From Entoloma clypeatum (Eukaryota > Basidiomycota > Agaricomycetes > Agaricales > Entolomataceae), in NCBI GenBank assembly GCA_963565915.1, contig OY751489.1, forward strand, positions 1,488,001 through 1,552,000: a stretch of 64,000 nucleotides of DNA, in the 5' to 3' direction. A program made the position numbers and the translations under genes. The notes under the pieces were generated by a model, which saw only the letters and a list, made by a program, of their open reading frames with translations, had not been told where the DNA came from and searched no databases. Positions 1 through 12,521 of the stretch are shown piece after piece; position 1 is the first letter of the stretch; each line of letters begins with the position of its first letter.

Positions 1-654
1 TTCAAGGAACCCATCGGCGTTCGCCCCGGCATGCGACCTTTGTTGAGGATCCTCGATGCCTGAAACATCTTTCTGAGCTTCAAGTGTCGTTTTACCCTTT
101 GTCGTTTTACCCTTAGATGTTTTCCATTCCAATCCGTCAGATGACCATCGAGGAAGCTGGAAGGCCAGAGTGGCCCCGACCACTATACAAAACTGAGCGG
201 TCGTGTCGCCATAGACCCTTTGGATCTCTCTTTCCATCTTGATATTTGAAATTTCAGTGTTCTCGTCGATGGTTTTATCACGTTCTGCCTTTGTGGGAAA
301 AGACGCATTGATGGGGGGAAGGTTGTTGTAGGAGTCGAGAGCATTTTGTGCGATAGAGAGGAGGTCGGACGCGATCGAAGGTACGTTGATGACATGGTGG
401 AGAATTAAATCTGCGTGAAGATGCCTATCAAAATCCTGTGGCGATCGCGTGTGTCTTGAGGTCGTGTGGCCCTTGGCTTTTTTCAAAAGCGGAGGGGCTG
501 AGCGGAAAAACTCCTCGACAGCGTCCCGGGGATCTATATCGTTTACGCCGAGATTCGCATCAGCAGGGGGGGTAAGGTCTGGAAGAGTGGCCTTTTGTGA
601 TGACGTTTGACCTTTGGGGATGATTGTCTTGGAGGCACGGCGCGAGCCGGTCAT
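1..654 (-). CDS. Partial gene of unknown function (N-terminal part)
   Basis: One uninterrupted frame of 218 codons runs from an ATG at 654 to the window edge, where it is still open, so only the N-terminal part is visible. The product starts with a basic, Ser/Thr-rich stretch. It has a short Pro/Lys-rich region around residues 50-65, then a mostly helical-looking stretch, and near residue 190 a tandem duplication TKGKTTKGKTT. No domain was recognised. Codon use and composition look like the neighbouring genes, and no stop or obvious intron breaks the frame. It could be the start of a longer, mostly lineage-specific fungal protein. Confidence rests only on frame length, since nothing was matched to a family. 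Confidence 0.55.
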   Translation of the reverse strand, partial: MTGSRRASKTIIPKGQTSSQKATLPDLTPPADANLGVNDIDPRDAVEEFFRSAPPLLKKAKGHTTSRHTRSPQDFDRHLHADLILHHVINVPSIASDLLSIAQNALDSYNNLPPINASFPTKAERDKTIDENTEISNIKMEREIQRVYGDTTAQFCIVVGATLAFQLPRWSSDGLEWKTSKGKTTKGKTTLEAQKDVSGIEDPQQRSHAGANADGFLE

Positions 655-1733
655 ATTAGACACGTCCTGTGGTCCCGAACGATAGAATGTCGGGTCAAGG
701 GGCGTAAGAAGGCCAGGGGGAAGATCTGATTAACCGATGTCCAGGAAAACGTCGAGATTAAGTAGCATGTCAACTCGGAAAGACCCACACCACGATATTA
801 CAAGAACAATCTGCATCCAGATACTGAACAAGGGACGTTGAATTCCGTTATTGTCTCGTCAGGCCCATGGATACCATCGACAATTGACAGTGCATTTCTG
901 GCTTTTTTTGATAGGCGTGTCGACAACGCCGAGTATTGAGCTCAAACGGGCATCCTGATTGTCGTTAGTTACAGTGAGTTGTACTGACTTGTATCCGCAT
1001 AGAGAACAAGTACATACATACATCATTGGGCAACTTCAAGTTGGTATCTGACAACAAACACCTGATCTGAAGAGCATTTAAAGTTGACTTTGAGCATAGC
1101 CGCTGTCCGGAAGGGACGGGACCCTTGTCAAGTGGGACTCTGTGGGAGATGTTGGGGAGACAGTTGCGATTGCTGTCCGACTCAGTACTTGTGTTGTCCA
1201 ACTTCGGGCTAGTCATACGTGTCCGAAGATCATCAGCTGCTGGTTGTTTTGGCCATCGAACGATAAGTATGACCGTATTTATGACGGTATTTTTCGTTGG
1301 TTCTGGTTGCGTGATTTATTCAAATAAGTAACAGGTCGAAATAACCAGCCATTACTAGCAGTGTGTGGGGTTCAAGGCCGTTCAGGCCTGTGAACTTGCC
1401 GAGGCCCCCAGTTCTATGATACCATCAGTACGTGATCTCGAGGTGACTGTCTTGGGTCGATTCTTGGGGAAAATCCTCTTAAGCACTGTTTGCCGACCGT
1501 CTTTCGTTTTTCTGACTGGCTGGTCGCCCAAACCCAGGACATCTGGAGACCGTATTCAAAGAACTCGCGATCGCGCTGGCGACTGGTGCAATTGCAAACT
1601 GCTTAACGCAGGGGTGGGATTGCTCGGCACGCCGCTAGTGTCTTGACTTATTTCTGGTGCTTATCGAGACGTGATGCATTCAAAGCAAACGAATCAACAG
1701 ATTGCACGGTCGTGACGCGGGGAAAGTCTCAGA
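655..1733. other. Intergenic region without a recognised gene
   Basis: About 1.1 kb between the 5' end of the partial gene and the 3' end of the amidase gene. Only short overlapping frames (under 100 codons) are present on either strand, with no family resemblance or convincing splice pattern. It probably holds the promoter of the left-hand gene and the 3' UTR of the amidase gene. Confidence 0.5.
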
Positions 1734-3288
1734 TCAGCAGGTTCCACACACGAACACCCTCTTCGCGTTTACCCATCATGTCAAGGAGTTTTGGACGGCC
1801 GGAACCAGCACGCATGCTGAAGATCGCTGAGGATCCCGCAAAAGTTGTGCCTACAATTTGAACATCGGTCACCCATTGCCAGCGAGTCGACGTTGAAATG
1901 AAATATACTCACCATTCTCCATTCCTGTCCGATTACAAGCGACGACTATCGTTTCATGAGGTGGTTTCTCTTCCTCCTCTTCTTCTTCTCCCTCTAGCTC
2001 ATATTTTTCTGCTTCCGTGGAATCGTTGGAGTAGATCGTCTCGTTGCTTCCTCTTCGGCGTCTATCAAATCTCCAGAGCGGCTGCAATCGTGCGCACCAA
2101 TAATTCAAAGTTGTCCATTCGGGTTCTTCATCGTCACCGTTAACTTTACCGTCATCATCCTCCGCGGCATCATCTTCAGCCTCTTCCCCGGGCTCGGGGT
2201 TTGTGACAGTAGGATCCAGCCAAGCGTTGAGCAGCACGAGAAGCCTAGATTTATTCTTTATGCAATGATCAGCTAGCTCGTATGGCCCTTCGGCGCTCGT
2301 CCATTCCGCGGGTGGTTGGGGATTGAGGTCCATACATATTCCGAGTGACATCTCCAAAGCCGGCACAGAAGTAACAGAAAGAGAATCAGATGGGTGATCT
2401 GAAAGGCGCAGGGAAGTCGAAGATGAAGATGGTAAAGGAAGTTTGAATGAGGCAAAACCGGTCCCTAGAAATTCTGAATAGATTACACTGACGGTGTGCG
2501 AGTAAATAAATTCTCTTACCTGGCTTCGCCCAGCTTCTGTCCGTCTCAAACAGGTTCGTTTTACGATAACCTCCAACCCAATCTCCTGATGGACCGTACA
2601 GAATCGCGCTATTGGCGCCAACATAATTCGGCGCTTTTGGGTCGAGAGTCGCAGCATCTATAGATAGAAGAGAAGGTTCGGGCAACACGAATTCTTCTGC
2701 CTGCTTCGGGATATGGTGACGGTCCTGTGTGGCTTGTCCGGGAAAGGTGGGTTCAAGGAGCTCCTCGCTGTCAAGACTTTCCGGATACCCGGCGGCGACG
2801 TAACATCCTAATCGAGTGGCCAACTCTCGGCAGAACAAGGATGTTGGTCCGGTGCGAGGTGTCTCGAGATAGGGAAGAATTGATTCTGCAGAATCAAATA
2901 CATAACCTGAATTGGTCAAGGTCAATTACGCCTGTAGATATTTGCAATCACTTTGGACGGGATTGAGATGTACCTCACCAGTGAAAGCCATCTCAGGAAA
3001 GCAGAGGAGGTCAATCGAATGTGGCTCGAGCCTGCAAGTCGTCGAAAGTTGCAGGCTTGTCATCAATTGAAAGTCGTCACGAAGCTCACTTGGAACAGAG
3101 CTCGCGAGCTCTTGCAAGGTTCGCATCTACTTCACCGAGCTACAGTAGTAGACGTGATGAATAAATTCTGAGGCAGTAAAACGAAGATCAGTGCGGACCT
3201 TGGGACAGAATTGGACGACGGCTATTCGCAAGAGTCGATTTGGAGGTTCTTGAGCTCGTACGGAAACTGGGGAAGGAAGAAATGACAT
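1734..3288 (-). CDS. NTA1: Protein N-terminal asparagine amidohydrolase (Nta1-like, nitrilase fold)
   Basis: Member of the carbon-nitrogen hydrolase superfamily. The Nta1 group deamidates N-terminal Asn/Gln and so feeds proteins into the Arg/N-degron pathway. The N-terminus has the family opening LLRIAVVQFCPKV, and the three catalytic positions are visible: Glu in CFPEMAFTG, Lys in GGYRKTNLFE, Cys in LGICMDLNPQ. A late motif VACNRTGMENG is also present. Five introns were placed where GT...AG removal restores family-like joints (for example LHANLARARELCSK, then AKPGTGFASFKLP). The last exon, after an intron near 1900, ends at the TGA at 1734-1736. An acidic insert of about 20 residues separates the Cys motif from the last block. 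The start at 3288 gives a short leader before the core; an in-frame ATG at 3372 would add 28 residues. Length (about 415 residues) fits the family. Confidence 0.9.
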
Positions 3289-3759
3289 TGTCCGGAGGGT
3301 ATTGCGCAATCTTTGGAATATCGTTGAGCTTGCCAGGTTGAAGAAAGGGAGAGCGTTATTATGTGTAGTCAAACAACTGTAAATTTCAACACGACACTCA
3401 GCACTTCAATGCAAAAAGGCACTCGTTCGTCGGTCTGGCGACATACTAGAGACTAGGCCATCCCGCATATTTGGTGAGTGTGTGAGTGCTCGAGAAACTA
3501 AATAACCATGGAGATTTTGTTAAGAGAGCTCTAACGATCAACCCTCAGCGGCCCATTCTATCATGCGGCGCGCTGCACTGTGTGGTCTGCTTATACAGAA
3601 CCAGGATGACCTTGTTAATAAAGGATCTAACGGCTTGGCACCCATACATCCCGACACCGCTCGGTCCGACACACACGTAATTGTATTATCGCACCAAGAC
3701 CTGTCCCTGTATTGTCCTCGCGACATGTCCAATGTCACCCCCCACTTTGTTGAACCACG
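3289..3759. promoter_or_regulatory. Shared upstream region of NTA1-like and BNR genes
   Basis: The amidase gene (minus) and the BNR gene (plus) are divergent across this 471-nt gap, which must hold both promoters. Only short frames are present, and no clear TATA element or named site was recognised. Confidence 0.4.
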
Positions 3760-5309
3760 ATGCTCTTCATATCCCTCCTCGTCTCCCTTATTGGGCTCCT
3801 GATCTCTACATGTCTCGCGGCACCCACCGTCTCCCTCGTCTCTAATTCCATCCTCGACTCAAATGGGATCTTCTTTGTATCCTATGATGGCCTCATCAAC
3901 ATAAATTCCTTCCAGGGCTCTGGCCTCCTTACATATTCGATATGGCAGTACGCCGGGTGGTACACGTCCACTGGTGCCGTCGTTCTTGCCCGCCGGAGGC
4001 TACCCTCGGGAAGCTGGTCGACGCTCCATTTGCCACATACTTTGTCGGTCAAGGACTCGCACAATGCTATTTCCATTGGGGTTTCGCCCGCAGATGGGAC
4101 GATCCATGTTGCAATGGACTGCCACGGCTCTCCTATGTACTATACAAGCTCCGTCAGAGGATTAGCGACGAGCGGTGCAGACTGGGCTGCAAGCCTATTT
4201 TCTCCAATCACTACGACCTTGGGCAATTTAAATATCGGAACGTATGTCACTTCTTACAGGAACTTGAGCCACTAAACGCCTGTGTTTTCTTTAGTATCGT
4301 GACATACCCTCAGTTCGTTGTAACCCCTGACAACCTTCTGCAACTCGTCTACCGCTCAGGTATTTCAGGTAATGGGGCAGGCCAACTTGCGGAATATAGA
4401 AACGGGGCGTGGTCTAATGTTGGATCATGGGCATCTGCACTGGGGACATATACATCAACCAACGGTGTCAAGAGCATGGCCCGTAACCTGTACATCCACG
4501 GTTTCACCTATCACTCAAACAGGGTTCATATTACTGGTACTTGGAGAGAACAGAATGGTGGAGTCTCATGTAGCAGTGGAGGACTCACTAACCATGATAC
4601 GGTATATATCTATTCTGATGATAAAGGTAGAGGATCTTCGACATCATCCGACAACATCGATGTTAATCTTTCTCTCCTTCAAGGACGCACATGGAAAACC
4701 AACACAGGCACAGAAATCGGCACATCATCGAATGCCATCAACGTCAACTCGGGAGGAATCATCATTGACTCTTTGAACGCCGATCACGGTCTGATGAACC
4801 AAGAGTCGCAAGCCGTTGATTCTTCCGGTCTTATCCACGCCCTCATCTCCTACGTTCCTGGTTCGTATCCCCCTACTTCTCCACATTGCAAATCTTTATT
4901 CAACCATCATCCAGGCCGATTCATGCAATGTGTCACCAACTATGCCGCCAACCGTGTCTCCCACGCGCAGCCGTTCCACTTATACGCCAACTCCAAGGGC
5001 GTCTTCACCAAAGTCCAGATTCCTTTTACCATTAACTCGGTTGGGCGCTCGCAAATTGTCCTAGACAGCAGAGACAACATCTATGTCGTCCTCCCCTTCG
5101 TGAGGATTGTCACAGCAAGCAAAGTGTTTGGCTGGACAGACTGGAAGATGGCGTACGATGGCGCTGCAGCAGGGTTGAATGCGTTTGGGGAAGTGACGGT
5201 GGATCGGGCGAGGGTGGCCAGTGGAGTTTTATCCGTAATGTATCAGGTCAAGAGTTCAGGGACGACGCCTTCAGCGGTGCGAGTTGTGGACTTCAACTTG
5301 AATGGTTAG
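3760..5309 (+). CDS. Secreted BNR-repeat-containing family protein
   Basis: The product starts with a classic signal peptide (hydrophobic core LLVSLIGLLISTCLA, likely cleavage before APTVS), so it is probably secreted. The mature part resembles the fungal and bacterial BNR-repeat-containing family (PF15892 type), a beta-propeller fold also found next to carbohydrate-active enzymes. Supporting stretches are YDGLININSFQGSG, DGTIHVAMDCHGSPMYY, YIHGFTYHSNRVHITGTWR and LNADHGLMNQESQAVDSSG. One clear intron lies near 4243-4293 (GTATGT...TTTAG). A second near 4860-4914 has a length divisible by three and no stop, so retention would insert about 18 residues; the Pro/His-rich insert argues for splicing. 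The stop is TAG at 5307. The enzymatic role, if any, cannot be read from the sequence. Confidence 0.75.
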
Positions 5310-5804
5310 ACGGAGGCCGCTTGAGCGAGAAAATCTTCTACTTTGTGTCTGGTACCCGTCTGTAACTACCATAACAAGCTTGGTGACACCCTTTCACCAA
5401 CTAAAAAACGTCATGAAAACACTTGCACTTTCTCTCTTCCTTATCATGATTTCCGAAACCAAACCCTTACTGTACAACCACATCTGCTGAAATCTTATCA
5501 TGCATCTCGTACCACACTATCTTCTTTCCAAGCCTGTTGTTGAACACATTGGCCTCCTCCTCGCACATTCCATCGTTCTTGTATAGCCTGACCAGCTTCC
5601 CGGATATGGGAGAAAGCAGCGAGTCCTTCCTTAGATTTCTAATATGCCACTCGCATTAACACTATCGATTGAAGTGCCTGTATACAACTTTTTTTATAAT
5701 AAGAGGGTATATCTGTGAATCGTATTGTGCAAGATATTAAGCTGTCGTTTATAAGGCAAGGTAACCAGCTAAGTAGTGATCGTCATATCCGAGTCTTGTC
5801 GCGA
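5310..5804. other. Convergent 3' region
   Basis: About 0.5 kb between the 3' ends of the BNR gene (plus) and RAD4 (minus). It is AT-rich towards 5690-5760. No gene was seen, and it probably contains the two 3' UTRs. Confidence 0.5.
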
Positions 5805-8800
5805 TCACTGTGAAATCGCATGTCTGTACGCCGTCTCCTGCTCCTGCTCTTCCTGCAGCTGAGCGGCCGTTTTAGACCTGCGAGGTCTCAGAATCCTTCC
5901 CCCTGCTGTCGGTGTTGATGTACTAGGTGCAGCAGCAGCTGTAGAAGGACGCGGAGGTGGCGCGCTCCGTAGCTTCTTCTTGGGCGGCAGTGAAGATGCT
6001 TCATCGTCATCTTCATTGCTGCCTTCTTCACCTTCCCCGTCAACGTTATCTCCGTCTTCTTCCTCTTCCTCTTCCTCTGCTTCCTCATCCTCATCCTCAT
6101 TATCTCTCCTTCTCTTCCTACCCCTCCCCGTTGCCTTCACAGATCGGCTGCCCTTGTTCTCCGCTTTCGACCGAGGCGCCGCAGGAACCGACCCACCTCT
6201 ACCCCTCCCCTTCCCGTTCGTCCGACGTATCCGCACCCCTCCTTTTACCTCCGCCTTCACACCTACCTTCCCGTTCACCGGCACACCACCATTCCCATTC
6301 ACGACATCCCCAAGGACACCACCAATCTCAACAACCTCCACATCACCCACCGCGTCCCTCTCCCGCTCACCCCTCCGTCTCCGCTCCTCCTCCGCATCCT
6401 CAGCCAACTCTCTCATCGTCTTCGGAGCCATTCCCAAGCCGGATATCTCAGGCGCAGGATTTAGGACAGCCTCCATCTCCGCCTCCTCCTGCTCAGAATC
6501 CACATCCATCGTGTGGTGTGCATACCCACTGACACCCCCAGGACTCTCCACCTCCACCTCCATTACCACCTCCACTTCCTCCACCTCCTCAACGGAACCA
6601 GCAGGGCCAGGCACAGGACCATCCACCGCCGACTGGAACTTGTACCGCGGGAGATGATACGGCTGCACCACATCGTCCGCTGCCGTCAAGAACCCTCCAC
6701 CCCCCACAGCCCCGCTCCCGCTTGCGTTCACGGCGGACATCCCCAAGATCGCGTCTCCCTTGTGCTGTAGGACCCCCCCAATCAGCATTCACCCCTCACA
6801 ACAACAAAATTTGAAAAAGAAAAAAACCTTAACCTTGTCTTCGCAATCCCCGCCTTCCTCCTTCTCAGCACCAACTCCATCCACAGCCTTCGTCGAATAC
6901 TGCGCCTGCAACCGCTGCCGGATCCGCAGACCGTGTATCAGCCTCGTCCAGTGCTTGATCACGCGCTCCGTCCGTTTCGCCTCCGCTTTCCGCGCGGCTT
7001 CTTTTTCCGCTTCCCAGTAAGCCTTGTTTTTTTGAGGTTTTAGATTCGTTATGATAATATGGTGAATTGAAAGGGAGGGTCGCACCTCGAGAAGAACAGT
7101 CTCGTTTTCCTGTGCGACTACGACGCCCTCGAGGATGGGGAATGCACGGCGTTTTTTGAACTCGAAGCCGGTCTGTTGCAATTGAGGGGGTCCGACCGAT
7201 GGTCAAAATTGCTGTGGGATCATTGTAAGGGGGTACACGTACCACTGCTTCTGCGAAATCGATGTCTAGTTTGCGAGCAAGTTTTGCAACGCGTTTGACT
7301 GTTTTGCAAGGAGTGTGATTGTCAGGCCTCGGGTGAGTTGGAAGAAAGCGAACTGACAAGGAATGTGGACAGCTCCTTGAGGGAGCATTGAGGGGACGTA
7401 AAGATCGATATTTCCAAAGTTGTTCTTTGGGACTTTGCCCTAGGAAAGCAATAAAGAAGAACCCATCTTGCACTGCAAGGAAAGCACTCACGTCAACAAC
7501 GGGGTCAGGTCGATACACCTCCGTCTGGCTCCTCGCATACAACCCCTGCATTGCCTCCCCACCTCCTCTTCCACCCTCCCCACCACCTTCCCCGCCCTCA
7601 GCCGCAGCCGCAGCCCCGGCCTCCCTCAACACCTCCAGCTCCCTCATCTTATTCACCGTTCCTGCCCGCACCTTCACCATCTTAAGCGGCTGACTCCCCT
7701 GGCTCACCGTCCGACCCTCGCTCCTCATCCAGTTCTCCGCCGTCTTGAGAGAGACGACGGCAGAGCGCGGGTAGACAGGCTCGCCGCGGAATTTGCCAAG
7801 CTCGGGCGTGTCGGGAGGAGGGGGGTGGATGACCTCGGATTGTTTGAGGTGCCGCGTGAGGGCATACCTGTTGTTGGTGTAGTATGAGTTTTGGGAAGGG
7901 AAAGAAGGGAGGGCGACGTACAGCGGATGGTCTTTAAATCCCGTAATAGTAGTCGGCATTCCTTCCATCAGCTGAGCCGTGTCCAGCTCTTCGTCTTCCA
8001 CATCATCTCGATGCTGCAAAAGTAGCATATATCTTTGAATTGAGTGAATTGAGAACAGGACAAGGAAGAACCTACCAATCTATAAGGCCGACTCACAGCG
8101 CCGACAACCCTCTCCCACCACACCACCCTCGCCTTCCCCCCTCCTCCCGTACCACCACTCCCACCCTGTACCTTTGCAATTCTGGCGCTAAACTCCCTCG
8201 CATACCGCCTCGTCACGTCCCGCGCGTACCCGTCCTCCTCGAATGCCAGCACATACAGCATCCTGTTCTCATGGCTCGCGCTCTTTCCCCCACCCGCCGT
8301 CGGATTGGGGGTGCTCCGGCGGCCTGCAGGGAAAGGGAAGAGCGAGGAGGACGGCTGGACGGCTGCAGGCGGGATGGAGACTGGCGTGGGGTCGAAGACT
8401 TTGCGTTTGTTGACGATGGAGCGGATGGGGTCGACGGGGAGCCAGCGGGCGTCGGGGCGGGAAAAGACTTCGGTCCAGAATATGGGGGGTGTGGTTGTTG
8501 GGTCGACAGTGGAGGGGGAGCCTTGAGGTGAATTGTAAAAAGTGGTTAGGTTTTGGTTAGAGAGCATACCTAAACGACTTGAGCTGGTGCTAGAGGAAGG
8601 CCCAGGAGCACTGCCGAGAACGTGGCCTTTGCTCTTCGTCTTGCGCAGTCTGATGGGGGGCTTGGCCTTTTCTTTTCCTTTTGCCTTGTCGCTCTTGGGA
8701 GGAACGGGAAGTCCGTCGAGACGTTGGCCCTCGCCGGTAAATGCACGCACCTTACCTTTACCCTTGACGCCTGTGGTGAAAGTGGAAGGGGAATCGGGTA

Positions 8801-9662
8801 TGTCGACCTCGTCCATGTCTTCGTCGGCATCAGGTGATTCTGGTACCCTGCCTTTGCCTTTATCCTTCCTGTCGTACGTTGGCCTCGGTTTTCCGACATG
8901 GGTCTGCCACGGCACGCTCTGGAGGCTGACGACCAGGCGCGCAGGGATGCTCAGCCCGCGACACAGGGCCGTGAAGAGCTGCGCGCTCGTGTCTCTGGAT
9001 CCGCTCCGCATCAGAGCATGTTTCATGAGACTGTTCGGGCTGCGTATCACTTCGGGGTCTTCTCCCAGCATATCCTGGACGTCTTCCAGATCCAAGACGG
9101 CGTCGGGGGAGGCAGTGAGATTGAGGGCATCAAGCTTTGTCTGGACAGAGTCATACGTCCTGTTGCGGATGTGGCCTTGGAAGGCGACTTCGAAAAAGGT
9201 GGAGGACCACCAGTCGACGAGATTGGTGATGGCGGCTTCGAACATGCGTCCGCGCTGGTTCTGGTCGGGTATGCGGGACTTGTGGATCAACCCAAAGGCG
9301 TTCTGGAGAGAGAGGGGGGTGAGAGATAGGAGACGTGCCTGTGGTTGTCGTTGAGGTTCCGATGTGTACTAGAGAAAAGAATATAGACGGACATGGAGTA
9401 GAGGGTCGTTTATCCACCTGTTGCGAACAGAGGCGTTGGCGAGGAGCGCGACGGTGTGTAGCTTGTGGCAGTTGATGCGCGCAACACGCTCGGCATGGGG
9501 TATTCCCTTGTGCTTGGCGGTCTCTTTCTTAGACGGCGAGCTTCCCGCAGCTTGGATGGTGATTTCAAGGTGTTGCTGCTGCTGTTCGTGATTATGGTCG
9601 GGCACTTGGACCTCTTCCCAGTCAAAATCGTCTTCGCTGTGGTCGTTGTCGACTTTGGACAT
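5805..9662 (-). CDS. RAD4: DNA damage recognition protein Rad4/XPC
   Basis: Rad4/XPC finds helix-distorting DNA lesions and starts global-genome nucleotide excision repair in the nucleus. The N-terminus has the family signature EDDFDWEEVQVP followed by a helical segment, then RNRWINDPLLH joined across an intron to ARLLSLTPLSLQNAFG. The transglutaminase-like domain follows (FEAAITNLVDWWSSTFF; SLMKHALMRSGSRDTSAQLF; SIPARLVVSLQSVPWQ; FWTEVFSRPDARWLPVDP). The three beta-hairpin domains come next: KDHPLY...LTRHLKQSEVIHP, then PELGKFRGEPVYPRS, then GFEFKKRRAFPILEGVVV. A long C-terminal tail (about 320 residues) is low-complexity, with Glu/Asp runs and Gly/Arg/Lys-rich blocks, and is probably disordered. 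About eight short introns are inferred. Total length is roughly 1,100 residues. The start ATG at 9662 is chosen because the family N-terminal motif follows directly. Confidence 0.93.
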
Positions 9663-9806
9663 GTCGTCAATGACTCGACGCGCTGAGCGTGATCACATTG
9701 ACAACGGTGGAGTCGCTTGCCTGATTTGGCAATAATAATGCCGCGAACCTTGCCCTACCAGTGATCGCTGACGAGTCGTGCTCCTTGCGTGCTCCCCTGC
9801 TCTTCC
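9663..9806. promoter_or_regulatory. Divergent promoter region RAD4 / MFS transporter
   Basis: The two start codons are only 144 nt apart on opposite strands, so both promoters must lie here or overlap the 5' exons. No specific site was recognised. Confidence 0.4.
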
Positions 9807-12521
9807 ATGGCCCCAAATCACTATCCAGAAGACGACGACGATGTCGAGCAGCAGAACCTCATCTCCTCGGAGGAAGAGATCGACGAGGAGGACGATGGTC
9901 GGACTCCGGTGAGCTCTGCATGTCATTTTTCAGTAGGACTGTGGGGCAGCTTACACATGGCAGCTGGACAAGACCATAGATCGTATAGGCATGGGAAGCT
10001 ACCAATGGACGCTGCTGTCTCTCTGTGGTTGCGGTGGGTGAATTGCACATCTGGTTCCCGGAGTGCCTGCTAAAGACAGCTCAGGTTGGATGGCGGATAA
10101 TGTACACTCACATACCCTCTCCTGGCTGCATCCTTGACCTCAGATTCAGATGTGGATTCAAGCAATGGCAATCATCCTGCCTCGGGTGCAAAGACATTAT
10201 GACGGTCAGTCGCATTCCAGACTCGTTAAGAAGTACCAAGATTCAACTTTGCATATCCAGTCCCAGATAACTATATCGGAAGCGTCTCGTCGTCCATGTT
10301 TGCAGGAATGATGTTTGGAGCGCTAGGCTGGGGAACATGTGCGCCTCTACCTTTCCCGACGCTACATGCATAACTTATGTTTTTCCAAGGCTCCGACTTG
10401 CTCGGACGAAGTGCTGCCTTCAACGCAACACTCTTCTTCACCGCTCTTTTCGGAGTTCTCGCATCTTTTGCCAATTCATTCCTCACCTTGTGCATTTGCC
10501 TCTTCCTACTAGGAAGCGCAGTCGGCGTACGTCGACCTTCCTCCTTCTCTAATTGTCGCTCTCATCTTGTCCTATCTGCAGGGTTCAATGCCTACGGACG
10601 GAACCCTCCTCCTAGAACATATGCCAAAATCAAAACAATACCTCGTAACCGCCCTCTCAGTCTTCTTCTCCTTCGGCTCCGTCCTTGCCGCCGTCGTCAG
10701 TCTCCTTGTCCTCCCAAAAAACTCCTGCCTTCCTTCCCAACCATGCAACGTCCATCTCCAAAACCAAGGCTGGAGATACCTCCTCGTCTGCCTTGCCGTC
10801 ATAGTACGTAATACTCCGTCCTTAACCAATCCCTTACCCACACGCCAACAAAATCAGACCCTCTCAATGTTCCTCGCCCGCATCGTCTTCTTCCGCCTGC
10901 ACGAGTCCCCACGCTACCTCGTCCACGCCGGCCGGCCCCTAGAAGCCATCGAGTCCCTTCAGCTCATCTCCCGCTTCAACGGGTCCAACCTCTCCCTTGA
11001 GATAGACGACGTCGCAGACCACCACCCCCCGGCAGACCCCACGTCCCCCCTCGTTGAGCCTCCCGACGCTGAAGTCCCACCCCGCCCCACCTCCGCGACG
11101 CGTTTTAACGCCACAGGCTCCGAGCTCGACTCGGACCACGTCCCCTCAGCGAACCCAAACAGCAGCGAGAACCGCAGTCGACTGCCCCTAGTGACGCAGT
11201 ACAGCTCGACACACCCATCGGGCGTCGCTCTCGACGGGTACTCCCTCCTTTCGCCGACCAACTCCACTTATCCTCCCGAAGACCTCCCCCCAGCCAAACA
11301 AGCAACGTCCGCCAGGAAGACGCGCGCATCCTCTGCTCCCTCCTCGTCGTCGTCCAGGCGCAACACGCCGACCCGCCGCCTGTCGTCCGCTGGGTCGGTT
11401 TACGTGCAAAAAGTGTGCTGGCGGCCGCCGCGGTGGCTGAGACGACCCCTGCGCGCGTGGTGGGAGCGCGTGATAATGGTGCTGTCGCCCGAGTGGAGAC
11501 AGACGACGCTGGTGATGTGGGTGGTGTGGTTTAGCATGTCCCTTGGTGTGTTCTTTTTTCTTCTTCTCTATTTTCTTGTGTTGGCTGATTTTTTTTTGGT
11601 TTGTGCCAGCGTTCACGATGTTCAACGTGTTCTTACCCAAACTGCTCGAAACCGCCGCTGCGGTGGCTGGGGTTCTCGAAGCTGCGGCGTTGGCGGAACC
11701 TGAAGGGAAATCGCTGGAGAAGAGTTTGTGGGACGTGGTCATATTTACACTGGGAGGGTGCCCGGGTGCTATTGTCAGTTCTTGTCGTCCCATTTTGGCT
11801 TGGACAGACTGAAATTGAAGATGAAACCTTTGGCACAGCTAGGAGCATATTTGATCGAGTCGCAGTTGGGCCGCAGGTGGTCCCTGGCGGGCAGCACGTT
11901 CATCACGGCGGTTTTCTGTACGGTGTTTGCGCTGGTGCAGGAGTCGTGGGCTGTGAGGGCGAGCACGGTCGGGGTCAGTTTGAGTGCGACGGTGAGCTTG
12001 TTTCTTGCGTCTGGCGTTTTTTCAATAACTGGTGGCAATGCGTAGACGATGTGGGCCGTTTTGTATGGGTATGTGTTTTGTCATTTTCTCTCTTTTGCGG
12101 GCTTTGACCCTCCTCACTTCTAGGTGGACACCAGAGATTTTTGGGACGAAAGGCGCGTCATCTGTCGTTCATTGTCTGCTCGATACTGAGGTATATAAAT
12201 CATACAGTGCGAGGCACAGCGTGTGGAATCGCCTCTGCACTCTCACGAATGTAAGAGTATATGACCCAAAGAAAACCTTCTCTCATCACGACTCACACAC
12301 ACAGAGGAGGGATGATCGCACCCATGCTGGGCGGGGCGCTCCTCACGATGGACCGCACCATCCCTGTGTACACCAGCGTCGTCATTTTTGCTATCGCTGG
12401 GTTCTGTGTGTTGCTTGTGCCGGAGAGAGATGAGGAGCGGCAGCAAAAGTTGAAGGGAGAACGAGTGTCGTGCATTGACTCGGCTCTTCGAGGGAGCTTG
12501 GACTCGCGCAGACTGGGATAG
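9807..12521 (+). CDS. MFS membrane transporter with long central loop
   Basis: Major facilitator superfamily protein resembling the sugar-transporter/SV2-like fungal branch. An acidic cytosolic N-terminus (PEDDDDVEQQN) precedes transmembrane segments assembled from many short exons: GMGSYQWTLLSLCGCG, then GWMADN joined to MWIQAMAIILPRV, VGSVSSSMFAGMMFGALGWGT-like, DLLGRSAAFNATLFFTALFG, and a helix with GSMPTDGTLLLEHMP, typical of this branch. Between the two six-helix halves lies a Ser/Pro-rich hydrophilic loop of about 200 residues (roughly 10970-11440). The second half includes MFNVFLPKLLE, LGAYLIESQLGRRWSL and GGMIAPMLGGALLT. About ten introns are inferred. The short basic C-terminal tail after VLLVPERDEE could be shorter if a further intron exists. 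The substrate cannot be told from sequence. Confidence 0.82.

Noticed and set aside
1125..1861. Chain of short plus-strand frames before the amidase gene
   Set aside because: No splice-joined product resembles a protein family; the last part overlaps the amidase 3' exon on the other strand.
5957..6657. Two Ser/Pro/His-rich frames on the plus strand
   Set aside because: Shadows of the acidic and basic low-complexity tail of RAD4.
8542..9354. 270-codon open frame on the plus strand
   Set aside because: Antisense to the RAD4 transglutaminase-like domain region, no family resemblance.
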